NCBI GenBank assembly: GCA_009760885.1
Contig: CM019692.1
Span: 45,879,430-45,943,429, forward strand
Reading direction: 5' to 3'
Length of the DNA stretch: 64,000 nt
From: Achatina immaculata
Taxonomy: Eukaryota > Mollusca > Gastropoda > Stylommatophora > Achatinidae
Every line of letters starts with the position of its first letter. Position 1 is the stretch's first letter. Positions 48,621 through 59,024 of this stretch are shown one piece after another. The translations under genes and the position numbers were made by a program. Below the pieces are notes generated by a model. It saw only the letters and a list, made by a program, of their open reading frames with translations. It made no database searches and was not told the DNA's origin.

Positions 48621-49390
48621 AGGGTGTTAGTCATGATCAGAGAAGACTGACGGATTACACTGTCCTCTGTTGCTACACATTTGGATATCAGCTATGATTG
48701 TGTACATGTCATAGTGCATGATGACTTGGGGTACTGTAAAATTTGCCCAGGATGGGTACCCAGACAGCTTACTGATCTGCACAAGCAGCACCACGTGGAG
48801 GTTGAGACCCAGTTCCTGAAATGTTGTGGAGAAGATCTGAGGGTTTTGGAGTGTATTGTCACGTAGGTCCATCACTCTGAACTGGAAAGTGAGAGACAAA
48901 GTGCACATTGGAAAAATCTGTCTTCTTCAGTAAATAAGAAATTCAGACGGCAGCCCTCGCCAAACAGTGACCAGCACAAAATACTGTGCTGTGCTTTTGT
49001 GCTTTGAGAGAAATTGAAACCTGCAGTTTGCAGCAAAAGAAGTGGAATGTTGTCAGAAACAGTCTGCTGGACATCCCTATGCAGCAGCCACAACTATTGA
49101 GATATTGCGACAGCTACAATATGAATGTCTTCTTCATCCCCCCCACCCATTACAGCTGTGATCTGGCACCATGTGATATCACATCTTTGATCCAGTTAAA
49201 AAGTCTCCACATGAAACAGGTTCATCTCTGATGATGAGGTTAAGGAAGCAGTGCAGACCTGGATTCAGGAGTATCTTCTCCCAAGGAATGAAAATGAGTA
49301 GAAAGCAACAAGAAGCATTTCAACCTGTATGGGGACTATGGGGAGAAGTGATCCAATCATTATATTAATTTGTTGACAGTTACAAATATT
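48620..49390 (+). pseudogene. Mariner-like transposase relic
   Basis: Frames alternate, but the order is that of a mariner transposase: VHDDLGYCKICPGWVPRQLT (about 48708-48770; family pattern LGYxKVCARWVPR), HKQHHVEVETQFLK, then AAATTIEILRQLQYECLLHP (about 49082-49140). CDLAPCDITS is the third-aspartate block (about 49158-49185), followed by DDEVKEAVQTWIQEYL (about 49232-49275). The first catalytic block is degraded at LRVLECIVT (48840-48866). No terminal repeats were found; old and inactive. It is a different subfamily from the 28355-29537 element. Confidence 0.8.
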
Positions 49391-49689
49391 AAAATATTAG
49401 TATGTTGCCTTTACCTTTTAATTCTCCCTTGTATTTTAGCATGACACAGTGGCAAAATACTAACCTAAAGTTAAGAATTAAAAATGATAAAATACTAACC
49501 CAGAGTTAATTAATGCTTTAATGAAGTACTAATCCATTGATAGGAATTGGTGCATACCAATCCATAGATAAAAATTAGAGGTAATGTGAACTGACATTGG
49601 CAGAGTTCACAGACATATTTTTTTTTTTAAAGTTGTTTTAGATGAGCTTGATCAGCATACATTCTCATCTTTACTACGGCACATATAAT

Positions 49690-50345
49690 GGTTTCAGTCA
49701 CATGTCAATGGCCTCACTAAAACACAGAGAATGGTTTAAATTATACTTTGTATGTCAGCATCTTTACTAAGACACATGCAATAGTTTCATTCAAGTGTCA
49801 GAATCTTTACTAAGACACATGCAATGGTTTCATTCAAGTGTCAGCATCTTTACTAAGACACATAATGGTTTCATTCAAGTGTCAGCATCTTTACTAAAAC
49901 ACCATGTAATGGTTTCAGTCAAGTGTCAGCATCTTTACTAAGACACATTGGTTTCAGTCTTGTGTCAGCATCTTTACTAAGACACATAATGGTTTCAGCC
50001 ATGTGTCAGCATCTTTACTAAGACACATTGGTTTCAGCCATGTGTCAGCATCTTTACTAAGACACATTGGTTTCAGCCATGTGTCAGCATCTTTACTAAG
50101 ACACATAATGGTTTCAGCCATGTGTCAGCATCTTTACTAAGACACATTGGTTTCAGCCATGTGTCAGCATCTTTACTAAGACACATAATGGTTTCAGCCA
50201 TGTGTCAGCATCTTTACTAAGACACATAATGGTTTCAGCCATGTGTCAACATCTTTACTAAGACACATAGTGGTTTCAGCCATGTGTCAACATCTTTACT
50301 AAGACACATAATGGTTTCAGCCATGTGTCAGCATCTTTACTAAGG
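49690..50345. repeat. 38/41-bp satellite array
   Basis: About 16 units of ggtttcagccatgtgtcagc followed by atctttactaagacaca, joined by either taat (41-bp unit) or t (38-bp unit). The two lengths alternate irregularly. The left units are more diverged (tcaagtgtcag) than the right ones, so homogenisation is stronger toward the LINE fragment that begins at about 50350. Confidence 0.92.
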
Positions 50346-50349
50346 CTAG

Positions 50350-50830
50350 GGACTTCATTTACTTACACTTCATGGACTGATGAAGAAAACTGCTGTTACC
50401 TTCATCATCTATCTTTCCAGTGGTCATGACGTTCCGCAGTTCTCTATTCCAGATATTAATTATGAGCTGAACTGATGTTCTTTCTCCATGCCACTTCATT
50501 AGTCCATCTATCTTCTTTCTTTGCCTGCTGTGGCCTCTTTTGGCCTCTATCAACCCTGTTGATATTCCAATCCATCTGCTGTCATGACGTATCCCATGAA
50601 TTTGGGTTGTCTCTTCCTGAAATTTGTTATTGCTCATCTCTCTTCTTCTGCCTCATTCAGAAGCTCTTCATTTGATCTCTTCGCTGTCCATGGTATCTTT
50701 AGCATTCTCCTAAGAAACCACATTTCCACAGCCTCCAGGCAGCACTGCTGCCTGTTCTTGTTTCACATCCATAAAACAGGATTTGTTCAGTATAGCATTG
50801 GAGTGCTCTTTTCCTCACTTTTTAAATGAT
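50350..50830 (-). mobile_element. LINE zeta-like 3' fragment
   Basis: The minus strand encodes the C-terminal end of an RTE-like RT: MWFLRRMLKIPWTAKRSNEE (about 50726-50667), then WIGISTGLIEAKRGHSRQRK (about 50580-50520) and IDGLMKWHGERTSVQLIINI. The MWF(L/I)RRML(K/R)IPWTAK motif is shared with 23638-24281. Heavily truncated; no target duplication was recognised. Confidence 0.8.
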
Positions 50831-50839
50831 TGATTACAT

Positions 50840-51439
50840 TATAAAATGTAATCCATTTCACTATGTTCCATCAGTTAAAAAAAAAAAAAATTGATTAAAC
50901 TTGTCTCTTTGTCAGCACTCTAAAACAGATTTCCCTTACTGATAAAGTATTCAGAATAAACATTTCATTATCTCCTTTGAGTAGTTTCATTTTTGTCATG
51001 TTGAAGCTCAGTTATTATTGTTTTCTTTTTTCATTTGTAACATGATGACATTCTGACTTTCAACATTAGAATAATAAAACACTTCAGTGATATAATGCCA
51101 CTGTTATGGTTAGAAAGTTCCTGGATCACCTGTCCTATATTTTCACATCTTCCTGTGCAAGCCATATTCCTGTATTTTCAGTTTTATGCAGAGCTCTGGA
51201 CTACCCTATTCCACAGCTATCTGAGCTGTTAACATTCAGTTTTTGCAGGTAAAGTTTATATCCATTCTTGATCTTCTTTGGTCTGTTATACAACTCTTGA
51301 GTTCTTGCAGGGTTGCTTTCTGTGTTGCCTCCTTATCCATAACTGGGTCTTGCTTCAAAAAATCTGAAAAACAGATTTCTTGCCTGCATTGGTTGATATG
51401 AGTGTAGATAAAGCTTACAAAAGTATGATTAAAAACACC
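50840..51439. other. Anoctamin intron 3, unique stretch
   Basis: No feature is recognised besides an A-run at 50878-50890. Confidence 0.35.
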
Positions 51440-51670
51440 TATATAACTTACAGGATACTTTTAAAACATGCATGGAAGACTTATATAAATACTGTTGAAA
51501 GCATGCGCTGAATGTTTACATTAATACTATTAAAGCATGAAGAAAGAGACTTAAGGAGGTTCTCTTAAAGTATGCATGAATGACTTGCACAGATACTTCT
51601 AAAACTTGCATGGAAGGCTCACAGAACGTTTGTTAAAGCTTGCATAAAAATCATACAGGAATAGTCTTGC
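51440..51670. repeat. Degenerate ~34-bp tandem repeat
   Basis: Six or seven diverged units sharing taaaacatgcatggaagact / taaagtatgcatgaatgact / taaaacttgcatggaaggct, about 34 bp apart. An old array, not homogenised. Confidence 0.6.
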
Positions 51671-52079
51671 AGTTTACATGTACAGTTCTAAGTGCTGCTT
51701 TTCATGGTGATTATTTGATTGATTGATTTTCTTTTGTACTTTGTGTTTTTGATCATGCTTCCCTATTTAGTGTGTTTCCTGGTGTTTCCCATCATTTTGT
51801 TTGCCTTCTCATTCTGGTGCTGTTTGGTCAAGCCATTCAGATGTCATAACTGGCTGCCTGCTTTGCCATTAAACATATGCATTAAACAATCTGCTTGTGT
51901 GGTTGATCAACATGCTTTTGCTTTCTGGAGGATGTAATTTTAACATGAAAAGAGTAGAATGCAGAGAGTTGTTGGTTTGTTTATGATCTTCTTGTGACTA
52001 TGAGCATATGTATTGATTTCTGGTGTCCATTGTGAAAATCTCAGGGAAAGTAAACAAGCATCAAGTCAGATTGGGCATT

Positions 52080-52265
52080 CATTCCTTGAGCCTGCTGTCA
52101 GCAGACCTCACCCCCATGGGAGACATATTACTCCTTACTCTATTGTTCATGCATAAGTACCACAGCAGCCCACTTCCTGGAACACTACAGAGAAGTAGGA
52201 TAGGATCTTGGCTGGCTTTAGCTTGCCAGCCCTAGTAATTGTACTATAGCTCCAGTCTTTGCTGC
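52080..52265 (-). mobile_element. SINE-like element, old copy
   Basis: The minus strand reads actagggctggcaagctaaa, gccagccaagatcctatcct and acttctctgtagtg, aligning in order with the SINE head and middle. Strongly diverged and incomplete. Confidence 0.5.
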
Positions 52266-52530
52266 CGTAATGAGCTGATAGATGTTTTTGTCATTGTGAA
52301 CCCTCATCATGCCCAGAGACATCAGAGATGAATGAAAATTCCCCATCTAACCCTGTCTTGAAATAGAATCTCCCTTTCATTTTCATTTCTACTATTCTCA
52401 CACTTTGGAATTTTATCTTAAAGGTTTGTTTCTTTGTTCCTTCATTCTCTCCCTTCGTGTGCAAAATATTGCTATCCTTGGTTGTCTTTTCATTTATAGT
52501 ACTTGCCAGCTCATTTTGTGACTCTGTGGT

Positions 52531-52722
52531 TTTGTCTCAAGGTTTATGTTGTTGTGGTACATTCCTGTATTTCAGCCTTTTTTACTTTGTATTCTGTCTC
52601 AAGGTTTATGTCATTGTGGTACATTCTTGTAGTTCAGTCTTTTTTACTTTGTATTCTGTCTCAAGGTTTATGTCATTGTGGTACATTCTTGTAGTTCAGT
52701 CTTTTTTACTTTGTATTCCCAA
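52531..52722. repeat. 62-bp tandem repeat, three copies
   Basis: Units begin tcaaggtttatgtcattgtg, then gtacattcttgtagttcagt, then cttttttactttgtattctg. The second and third are nearly identical and the first is more diverged. Confidence 0.92.
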
Positions 52723-53480
52723 GGCTTTTTTTTTCAATATTTTTTTCATTGCTGTACCCTCACAGAGTGTGATTTTTGTTCTGTTACCAGTATCAGTTCT
52801 CTATGTAAGAGGTATATGTTTTATAAATTCTGCGTTTAGTTTTAAGATAGCATTTCTACACTAGATGTATTTTAATCATTGCTAAATAAGATTTTCAATT
52901 TCTGTATTTGATTTCTGGTGGTAAAATGGCATCAGCTGATGTTGAGATGTTTAGATAAATGCTAGATGATAAGTGTCGAAATTAAAGGGAAGTAAGAAGA
53001 GGGTGAATAATCACACAAACAGTGGGTTTAAAACATGAATGTGAGGGCATTGTTATTTCAGGGTATGTGTGGACATTTGTCAACAACAGTGCCAAAGCAA
53101 GTGACTATAAGGTTTATACATTTGTGTATTTTGTAAAATAAGATGTAAATATATGTCCACAGTAAAAAATATTTGCTGCAACAGAGCATCGTATGTTTCA
53201 GGATATATATATATATATGAAATTTCTGTGATAGACACTCATCATATTCTTTCATAATTAATTCCAAAATTATGGTTCAGTCTAATAATTTCTGTGTGAA
53301 CCACATTGTTTCATGATAATATTTAAAACTGAATGTTTTATTAAAGGCTGCACTCATAATTTAGGTTTTTGATTTGTACCATTGCATTCTGTGTTTCTGT
53401 TTTTCCACTTTACTCTGAGACTGCACGCATTAGGAGCATTTTTTTTTTAACAATTGTTATGTTCTTATGATTTTCTGTAG
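52723..53480. other. Anoctamin intron 3, end
   Basis: No repeat is recognised beyond a (TA)n at 53201-53217. A T-rich tract and ttttctgtag lead to the exon 4 acceptor at 53480. Confidence 0.5.
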
Positions 53481-53636
53481 GTACGAAATCTGTTTTTTAA
53501 CGATGGCCAACGTCGCATCGACTTCATTCTGGCTTGGAGTACAGAGATAGACAAACAGTCAGAAAATGGCAAGACCGCCAGGAGAGTGTTTGAGGCAAAC
53601 TTGGAGGGTGAGGGGCTGCATCTAGAATATGAACGG
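53481..53636 (+). CDS. Anoctamin gene, exon 4 (N-terminal conserved domain)
   Basis: Exactly 52 codons. VRNLFFNDGQRRIDFILAWS matches the first conserved anoctamin block (family pattern FFxDGxRxIDxVL), and RRVFEANLEGEGLHLEYE matches the block around FExNLxxxGLxLE. This is the cytosolic N-terminal domain that precedes the ten membrane helices of TMEM16 proteins. The acceptor is ttttctgtag. The exon keeps frame with exon 5 if it ends at 53636, before a GC donor (gg|gcaagt). Which anoctamin subgroup it belongs to cannot be decided from this part. Confidence 0.92.
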
Positions 53637-54593
53637 GCAAGTGAATATAATGTTTTCATGTTGGAGAGTTCCATCTTGTTTATTCTGTCTTGTGGAATTC
53701 CATAATTAGTCTGCAAAATTTTAGTGGAGAGTAATGAGCTGCGTAACAGAAAAAAAAAAAAAAAAGGTTCATTTAAAATCCTAAGCATGGAAAATTTTCA
53801 TATAAATTTATTTTTGTTGCTTAGGTGATGATGTTATCAGACTATCATTGTATGCTGTCTTCACAAGGTTGGTCTGCAGTAAAAATAGAGATCTCCAGCT
53901 TTCTCTGTCACCTGCCTTGATTGACACAACAGGGCAGGTGATCTTCCTCTTGATGGATGTTGTTCAGTCTTCTGTAGAATTGTCATCTTTCTCATTTGTG
54001 TTCATTCTTTCTCTCCAGTATAGTTCTCATTGTGCTATTGTTTCTTACAGTTGCTTAAATACTTTGTTTGGTCCTTATGTTTTTCAGTATTTTTCTTATC
54101 TATTTTTCTTATGTTTTTCTGTTTGCCTTGTGTTTTTTCTGTTTTTCTTTTGTTTTTCAATATTTTTCTGTTATCCATTTCAGTTATTCCAATTTTTAAA
54201 TTTATTTTTTTTTTCTTGTTCAGAAAAATATGTTTCATTCTGTACATGTCCATATTTGTTTGTCTTCATTCCCCCCCCCCCCCTTTTTTCTTTTCCAAGA
54301 TTCATCTATATTGGATTAGTGCTGAATCTTGATTTAATTATTGTGTAATTTATTCTGTTGAAAGTACATTTCCATGTCACAGATCACAAGAAGAGGTGAA
54401 TGAGAAGGATAAAGGAGGAAAAGAAAATGAAAAAGATGAAAGGGAGGGGGGGTGAACAAAGAGGGAGGAAGACAAAGAGGAGAAATAAATGGAGATGAAG
54501 GATGAGTAAGAGGAGATGGAAAGGTAGAAGAACATGGAAGAATTTATTATTGTTCCAGTGAATTTCATAATCATGAATTTATAAAATTCACAG
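53637..54593. other. Anoctamin intron 4 (likely GC-AG)
   Basis: The donor is gcaagtga at 53637. Inside are A-runs (53750-53765), a T-rich region with ttttctgtttttc-like iterations (54080-54180), a C-run (54272-54283) and a purine-rich G/A stretch (54385-54540). The acceptor is aaaattcacag at 54593. Confidence 0.6.
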
Positions 54594-54692
54594 AAGGAAG
54601 GAGGAAAAGTTCACTTTGTCAAAATTCATGCTCCATATGATGTGATAAAGAGATATGCTGACATCCTCAAGCTGCGAGTGCCCATGAAGGAG
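54594..54692 (+). CDS. Anoctamin gene, exon 5 (N-terminal conserved domain)
   Basis: 33 codons: a short basic start, then GKVHFVKIHAPYDVIKRYAD and ILKLRVPMKE. This matches the anoctamin block (I/V)HFVKIHAPW(D/E)VL-x-x-YAEx-(L)K(L/M)-(K/R)(V/M)P. The donor gtacgc is at 54693. It directly continues exon 4 in sequence order as in known anoctamins. No further anoctamin exon was recognised up to 64000, so intron 5 is at least 9.3 kb or the following exons are missed. Confidence 0.93.
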
Positions 54693-56160
54693 GTACGCTG
54701 TCCTGGTTTTTATGCATCTTTATTGTAACTTGTTTACGCATGCCATCTCTGTATTAAGAAAAAAATTATCTTGCTAAAAACTTTCTAGTTATTAAATTAT
54801 TGATCTGTATCAGCCAGATAAGAAATGTTGGGTAGCTTCTAAAATGTTTTCCATGGAAGTAAATGTCAAAGGCCAAATATGTATGGGCATGCCCTGAGCA
54901 TAATGAAGCAGGACCACCAGTAGAGCTAGGGCCCATTACAGATTACAGACATATTCAGAGTTGTCTGTCCTTTCCCTCTCCTCCTTCTCCACACACACAT
55001 ACACACACACACACCATCATTGCCGCTACCACCTTCCCCCCCCCCAAAAAAAAAACGCATGCACGCACGCACAACCAACCAACTCTGGTGTATTATGGCC
55101 TTATATTCTTTTAAGAGTGGGTATTCTAACAATATCTGCCACTTTATCATATTTTAGGGGTAATTTTCCTTCTTGTTTCATGGTAATTAAATCATGAAAA
55201 TACATTTTAAAAAATTATTATTTTTCCATACTTAATCAGTCTTTGCTTGGTGATTTTTGGAAAGTTCATGTGATTAACACATTTTTTGGAAGCTGTGATT
55301 TCAGAAGAGAGTTTGAAATATTGTTTAGAAATTTATATAGGAAAATTGTGGAGAAGATTTTCATGGGAATGAAGCAAGAATATAATTTAATCTAAAAGCT
55401 AGTCTGTCTTAGTTTTGCATGCATGTAAACAGTAGGTGTATACAGTGATCACGTTAACTGACAATTACTGATAAAATACTGATAAAAAAAAAAAAAATGA
55501 GAAAAACTTAAACTTTTGGAAGTTGTTGGTTACCATTATTTTATCAAAAAGCAAAAACACTTTTAAACAAGCAAGGGAAATGGAAAAAAAAAATCTGATG
55601 ACATTCAGTAAGACTGGTGAGAGAAATTTAATTAAGAATGTTTTCACAGCCACAAATTTCCTGTTGTAGTCCATGGTCACACCATTCTTATCATGTTCTC
55701 CAGTAGTTGATGGCTTGGCTGTCTTTCCTCTATAATTTGATCTTTCGGCTACAATTTTTTGGTATCAGCTAAAGACAATGATGACTGGTGGTGCTATCAT
55801 TAGAAGGTCTGTCGGCTCCTTGAATCTGCAAACTTTGTTTTCACTGATGAAATTGCATACTATGTTTTCGCTAGCCAGGAGTTAAAGGTATACAAATGAT
55901 TCTAATGATGAAAATTATTTGAGGATAACCATACAAATGAAAAAATAACAATGAGGATAATAGCAGCGACAATAAAGATGATAAGAAGATACTGATAATG
56001 GCGATTACAGAAGTGATGATAACTGTGTGTTACAACATCAAACAGAGCTAGTAGATGACCAGAACAGAAATGAAAATAGCATTTTTATTACTTGTTATTT
56101 ATGTTATGAAAAAAGGTGAAGCACTGAATTATTATTCTTCTTAAATGTCCCTGGAACTGT
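54693..56160. other. Downstream of exon 5, probably intron 5
   Basis: Contains a (CA)n at 54992-55014, a C/A run (55037-55054) and A-runs near 55490. The open frames around 54863-55197 are shadows of these low-complexity runs. Confidence 0.4.
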
Positions 56161-56462
56161 GAGCTGGTGTTCTTTGCAGCTGATGCTGTGAAGATATTGA
56201 GACACTGCATCATGTCAACATGGGAATGGCTCACAGCAGCCTTTTTTTTTCAATCCCTGAATGGAGTAAAAAAAAACAGGAGGTGTACAGTATTTCTTTA
56301 GTAAGCTTCACCATCACAGGGACTGTTGTGATTCCTGCACCGGCCTCCAGGCTAGGCCGTTACCTGGGGGTACCTATAGAGAGGTTTGACAGGGCATTTG
56401 TCAAAAATGGTTTGCCAGCCCTGATGCTAGTTTGTCAGCTATGGGTCACTGATTACCAAAAC
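56161..56462 (-). mobile_element. SINE-like element, full-length
   Basis: The minus strand begins near 56462 (cagtgacccatagctgacaa, actagcatcagggctggcaa), passes ggcctagcctggaggccggt and gcaggaatcacaacagtccc, and ends with cttcacagcatcagctgcaa then agaacaccagctc. This is the same order as 61373-61725. Moderately diverged. Confidence 0.75.
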
Positions 56463-56479
56463 AGACAGCACATTCACAC

Positions 56480-56690
56480 CCCCCCCCCGAAATGCTTAGT
56501 AAAATAAATAATGATTATTATAACTTTTATAATGATGGCTTTGATTTTGACTGATGATGATGACACCATTAATGGTAATACAACAATATAGTTAATTATG
56601 AAAATGATAATTATGATAATGACAATGATGATAGAGGCAATGAAGATGATGTTGACAATAATAAAGACAAGCGGACAGAAACTGATATAA
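56480..56690. repeat. Degenerate GAT/AAT-rich microsatellite
   Basis: Irregular tgatgatgat and ataatgataat runs, with C-run aaaaa flanks at 56480. Similar patches lie at 55940-56010 and 57090-57220. Confidence 0.6.
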
Positions 56691-56759
56691 AAATTAAAAT
56701 TAAATAAATGTTTCATTTTTTTCCTGTGTTCTTTATGCATTGGGAAAAAATGAAACATT

Positions 56760-57055
56760 TTGGAAAGTACATCAGTTCTGCCTCATGATCAGGGCATGCC
56801 CATACATGGCAAAGCCAATGACCCCATCTCCGTAAAAAAGATTAGTGTTATGGAACAGATAGAGAAGATGTATGCACAAAATATGAGGGAAACAAGACCA
56901 AGGGGTAGACCAAGGTAGAGATGGGAAGAAAACATAGAAGAGGATATAAAAGAAATTGGTGTCACCAACTGGAGAGAGAAGATGAGGAATGGAGGTGAAT
57001 TTTATCTGCAGAAATGAGCCTTAATGGCTCGGAAAGCTGAAGAAGAAGAAGAAGT
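56760..57055 (+). mobile_element. LINE family epsilon 3' end
   Basis: Plus-strand counterpart of the element at 18875-19090: gtagaccaaggtagagatgg, gatataaaagaaattggtgt, caccaactggagagagaaga. It ends in ggctcggaaagctgaagaag then aagaagaag, the GAA tail. About 300 bp, 5'-truncated. Confidence 0.88.
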
Positions 57056-57639
57056 TCTTTATGCCATAAAGAAATGTCAGATAGTGGAAAAAAATGATGA
57101 CACCCAAAATAATGATAAAGATAATGGCAGCGATAATGCTGATGATGAAAGCAATGATAATAGTGAAATTTTGTCACCTGTAATGATGGTGTGATAATGA
57201 GTATGATAATACTGATGATGACATGGTCAAAATAGTAAAGAACTGGAACCAAATGAATTAAAAAATGTAAACACTTTCTTGTAAGTTTTATGTTTAAAAT
57301 TATTAAATTTGCTGGAGAGACTGCAATAAGTAAATAAGGACATCCCTGGTAGATGAAGATAGGGCGTATGTGCTGGTTTGTGTTGGCGAACCTCAAAAGA
57401 CATTTGATCATTTCTCATCATCGGACACTGACTCGTTTGTCATCATCTCCAGCCACTGAGCTGTCCCCTTTCTTCCGTTCTTCCCATGCACTCTTCATTT
57501 CACAGTCAAGTTTCGGCCACCATTGGAAGTGGTAGTGTTTTGTGTGATCCCAAATCGAGTGCTTCAGTTTGTGTCTATAGTCAGTTCTCAGTTTTTAACA
57601 GATTACTGATATGGCTAATAAGAAATCACTTAATTTTTT
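57056..57639. other. Non-coding stretch
   Basis: GAT-rich patches near 57110-57220. No gene is recognised. Confidence 0.35.
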
Positions 57640-58803
57640 AAATGCAAAAGACTAGATAATGATTTAAGTGAGTGTGAAACTAACAGCCCCATTGATGAAA
57701 TTTCAGCCACCAGCAGCCCAGTGGATAGTAAGTCTCTTAGCAGGAATAACAAAGACAGTAATAGAAAACAAAAAAAAAAACCCCACCAGAGTCTGAAGAT
57801 TCAGAATGCTCTTTTTAAAAAAAACTAAACATTGTTTTAACAAGAAGCAGAGAAAATATTATACATAGTTATATTCTGATGAGCAAATGACAGTGTTTTG
57901 TTATATATATTGGCAAACTAAACAGATGAATGGGTTTACTAAAGGTTCAAGAAACTATCAGGCACTGAAGGAACATACTGAAAGTATCACTTTGGGGCTG
58001 TTTCAGCTCAGGTTGCTCAGCAGTCTGTGGACACGTATTCAATTGATGCATTCACATAAGAAAAATAAACACTGGAAGCACAGTTGTGAAATACTGCACC
58101 GAATAATTTTGAAGCCCTAATCAACCTTCAGGTAGAATTTAAGTGCCTTGTACTGTGTAGTAGTGAATTGAAAGAGTCAAAGTTCAGAATTTACAAATAC
58201 CATGAGTCTGTGAGCCAAATGGAGGAATCTCTTGTGTATGTTGTTAAAAAAAAAATTTAACAGCAAATCAAGAACATTGATTCTGTAGGGCTTATTATTG
58301 ACGAGATGCAGAGCTGTAAATTAAGCTGAAAGCTCATTGTCTACGCTAAGGTTGAGAAACAGCGAAATATACAGACAGTTTTAAAAAAAAAAATTATACA
58401 GTAGACACTGGAACTGCTGAATGTGCTTTCCATCAACTGTTACAAGTAATAGATGAATGGGAAATTAAAAACAGACAGGTAGATTTACAAGATTTCCAAC
58501 AGTTCAAACACACATTGGTGGGATACAGTTTAAACAACTTTAACATGCCGTTTGCAGCTGTAATAAAAAATTTAGTGGTACAATTTCCAGATTTTTGCAA
58601 CATTAGTCCAGATAGCATTGGTTATTCCTGTGTCTAGTGTTCCTGCTGAGAGGGGTTTCAGCTTGTACAACCTAGTAAAAAGCAACCAGAGAAATTGGTT
58701 GGAAGATAATCGAGCCTCGAAAACTGGTATTTCCAAAAGCAACTTCATCCAAGATGAAAGGCAGGTACAATTGTACCAGTTTCAAAAACTCCTAGCGTGA
58801 TCA
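57610..58803 (+). pseudogene. hAT-like transposase relic
   Basis: An MANKKSLNFLNAK start (about 57613) precedes a Ser/Asn-rich stretch. A zinc-finger-like region follows: MTVFCYIYWQTKQMNGFTKG then SRNYQALKEHTES (about 57887-57985), in the position where related proteins have a TTF/BED-type finger. The distal end holds VIPVSSVPAERGFSLYNLVK (58618-58680), which matches the hAT dimerisation region (VPVSSVxxERGFSxxNxIK), followed by RNWLEDNR. At least four stops or frameshifts lie between. Terminal repeats and the 8-bp duplication were not located. A domesticated hAT-derived gene is an alternative but is unlikely given the breaks. Confidence 0.65.
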
Positions 58804-59024
58804 CTGTGTATAATAGGCAGGTCATACTTTATCTTGACTGTAGAGATTGACTTGAATAATGTTTGATGTACCACTGAATGTATATGTTTTATTTGTTACA
58901 CCCTTCTTTTGTTGTATGGGCTTTCACCATTTTTTTTTATCTTTCCTAAGAGCACTTTATCTTTTGGCAGTAGTATTCTCTGTTTCTGCATAAAATATTA
59001 ATCATTATAATTATCCCAGGAGTC

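Noticed and set aside
53637..53760. Extension of anoctamin exon 4 to the in-frame stop downstream
   Set aside because: Anoctamin similarity stops at the donor, and exon 5 continues the family order in phase.
54030..54332. Hydrophobic frame that could pass as a membrane protein
   Set aside because: It is a phenylalanine-rich translation of T-rich intron sequence with no homology or coding bias.
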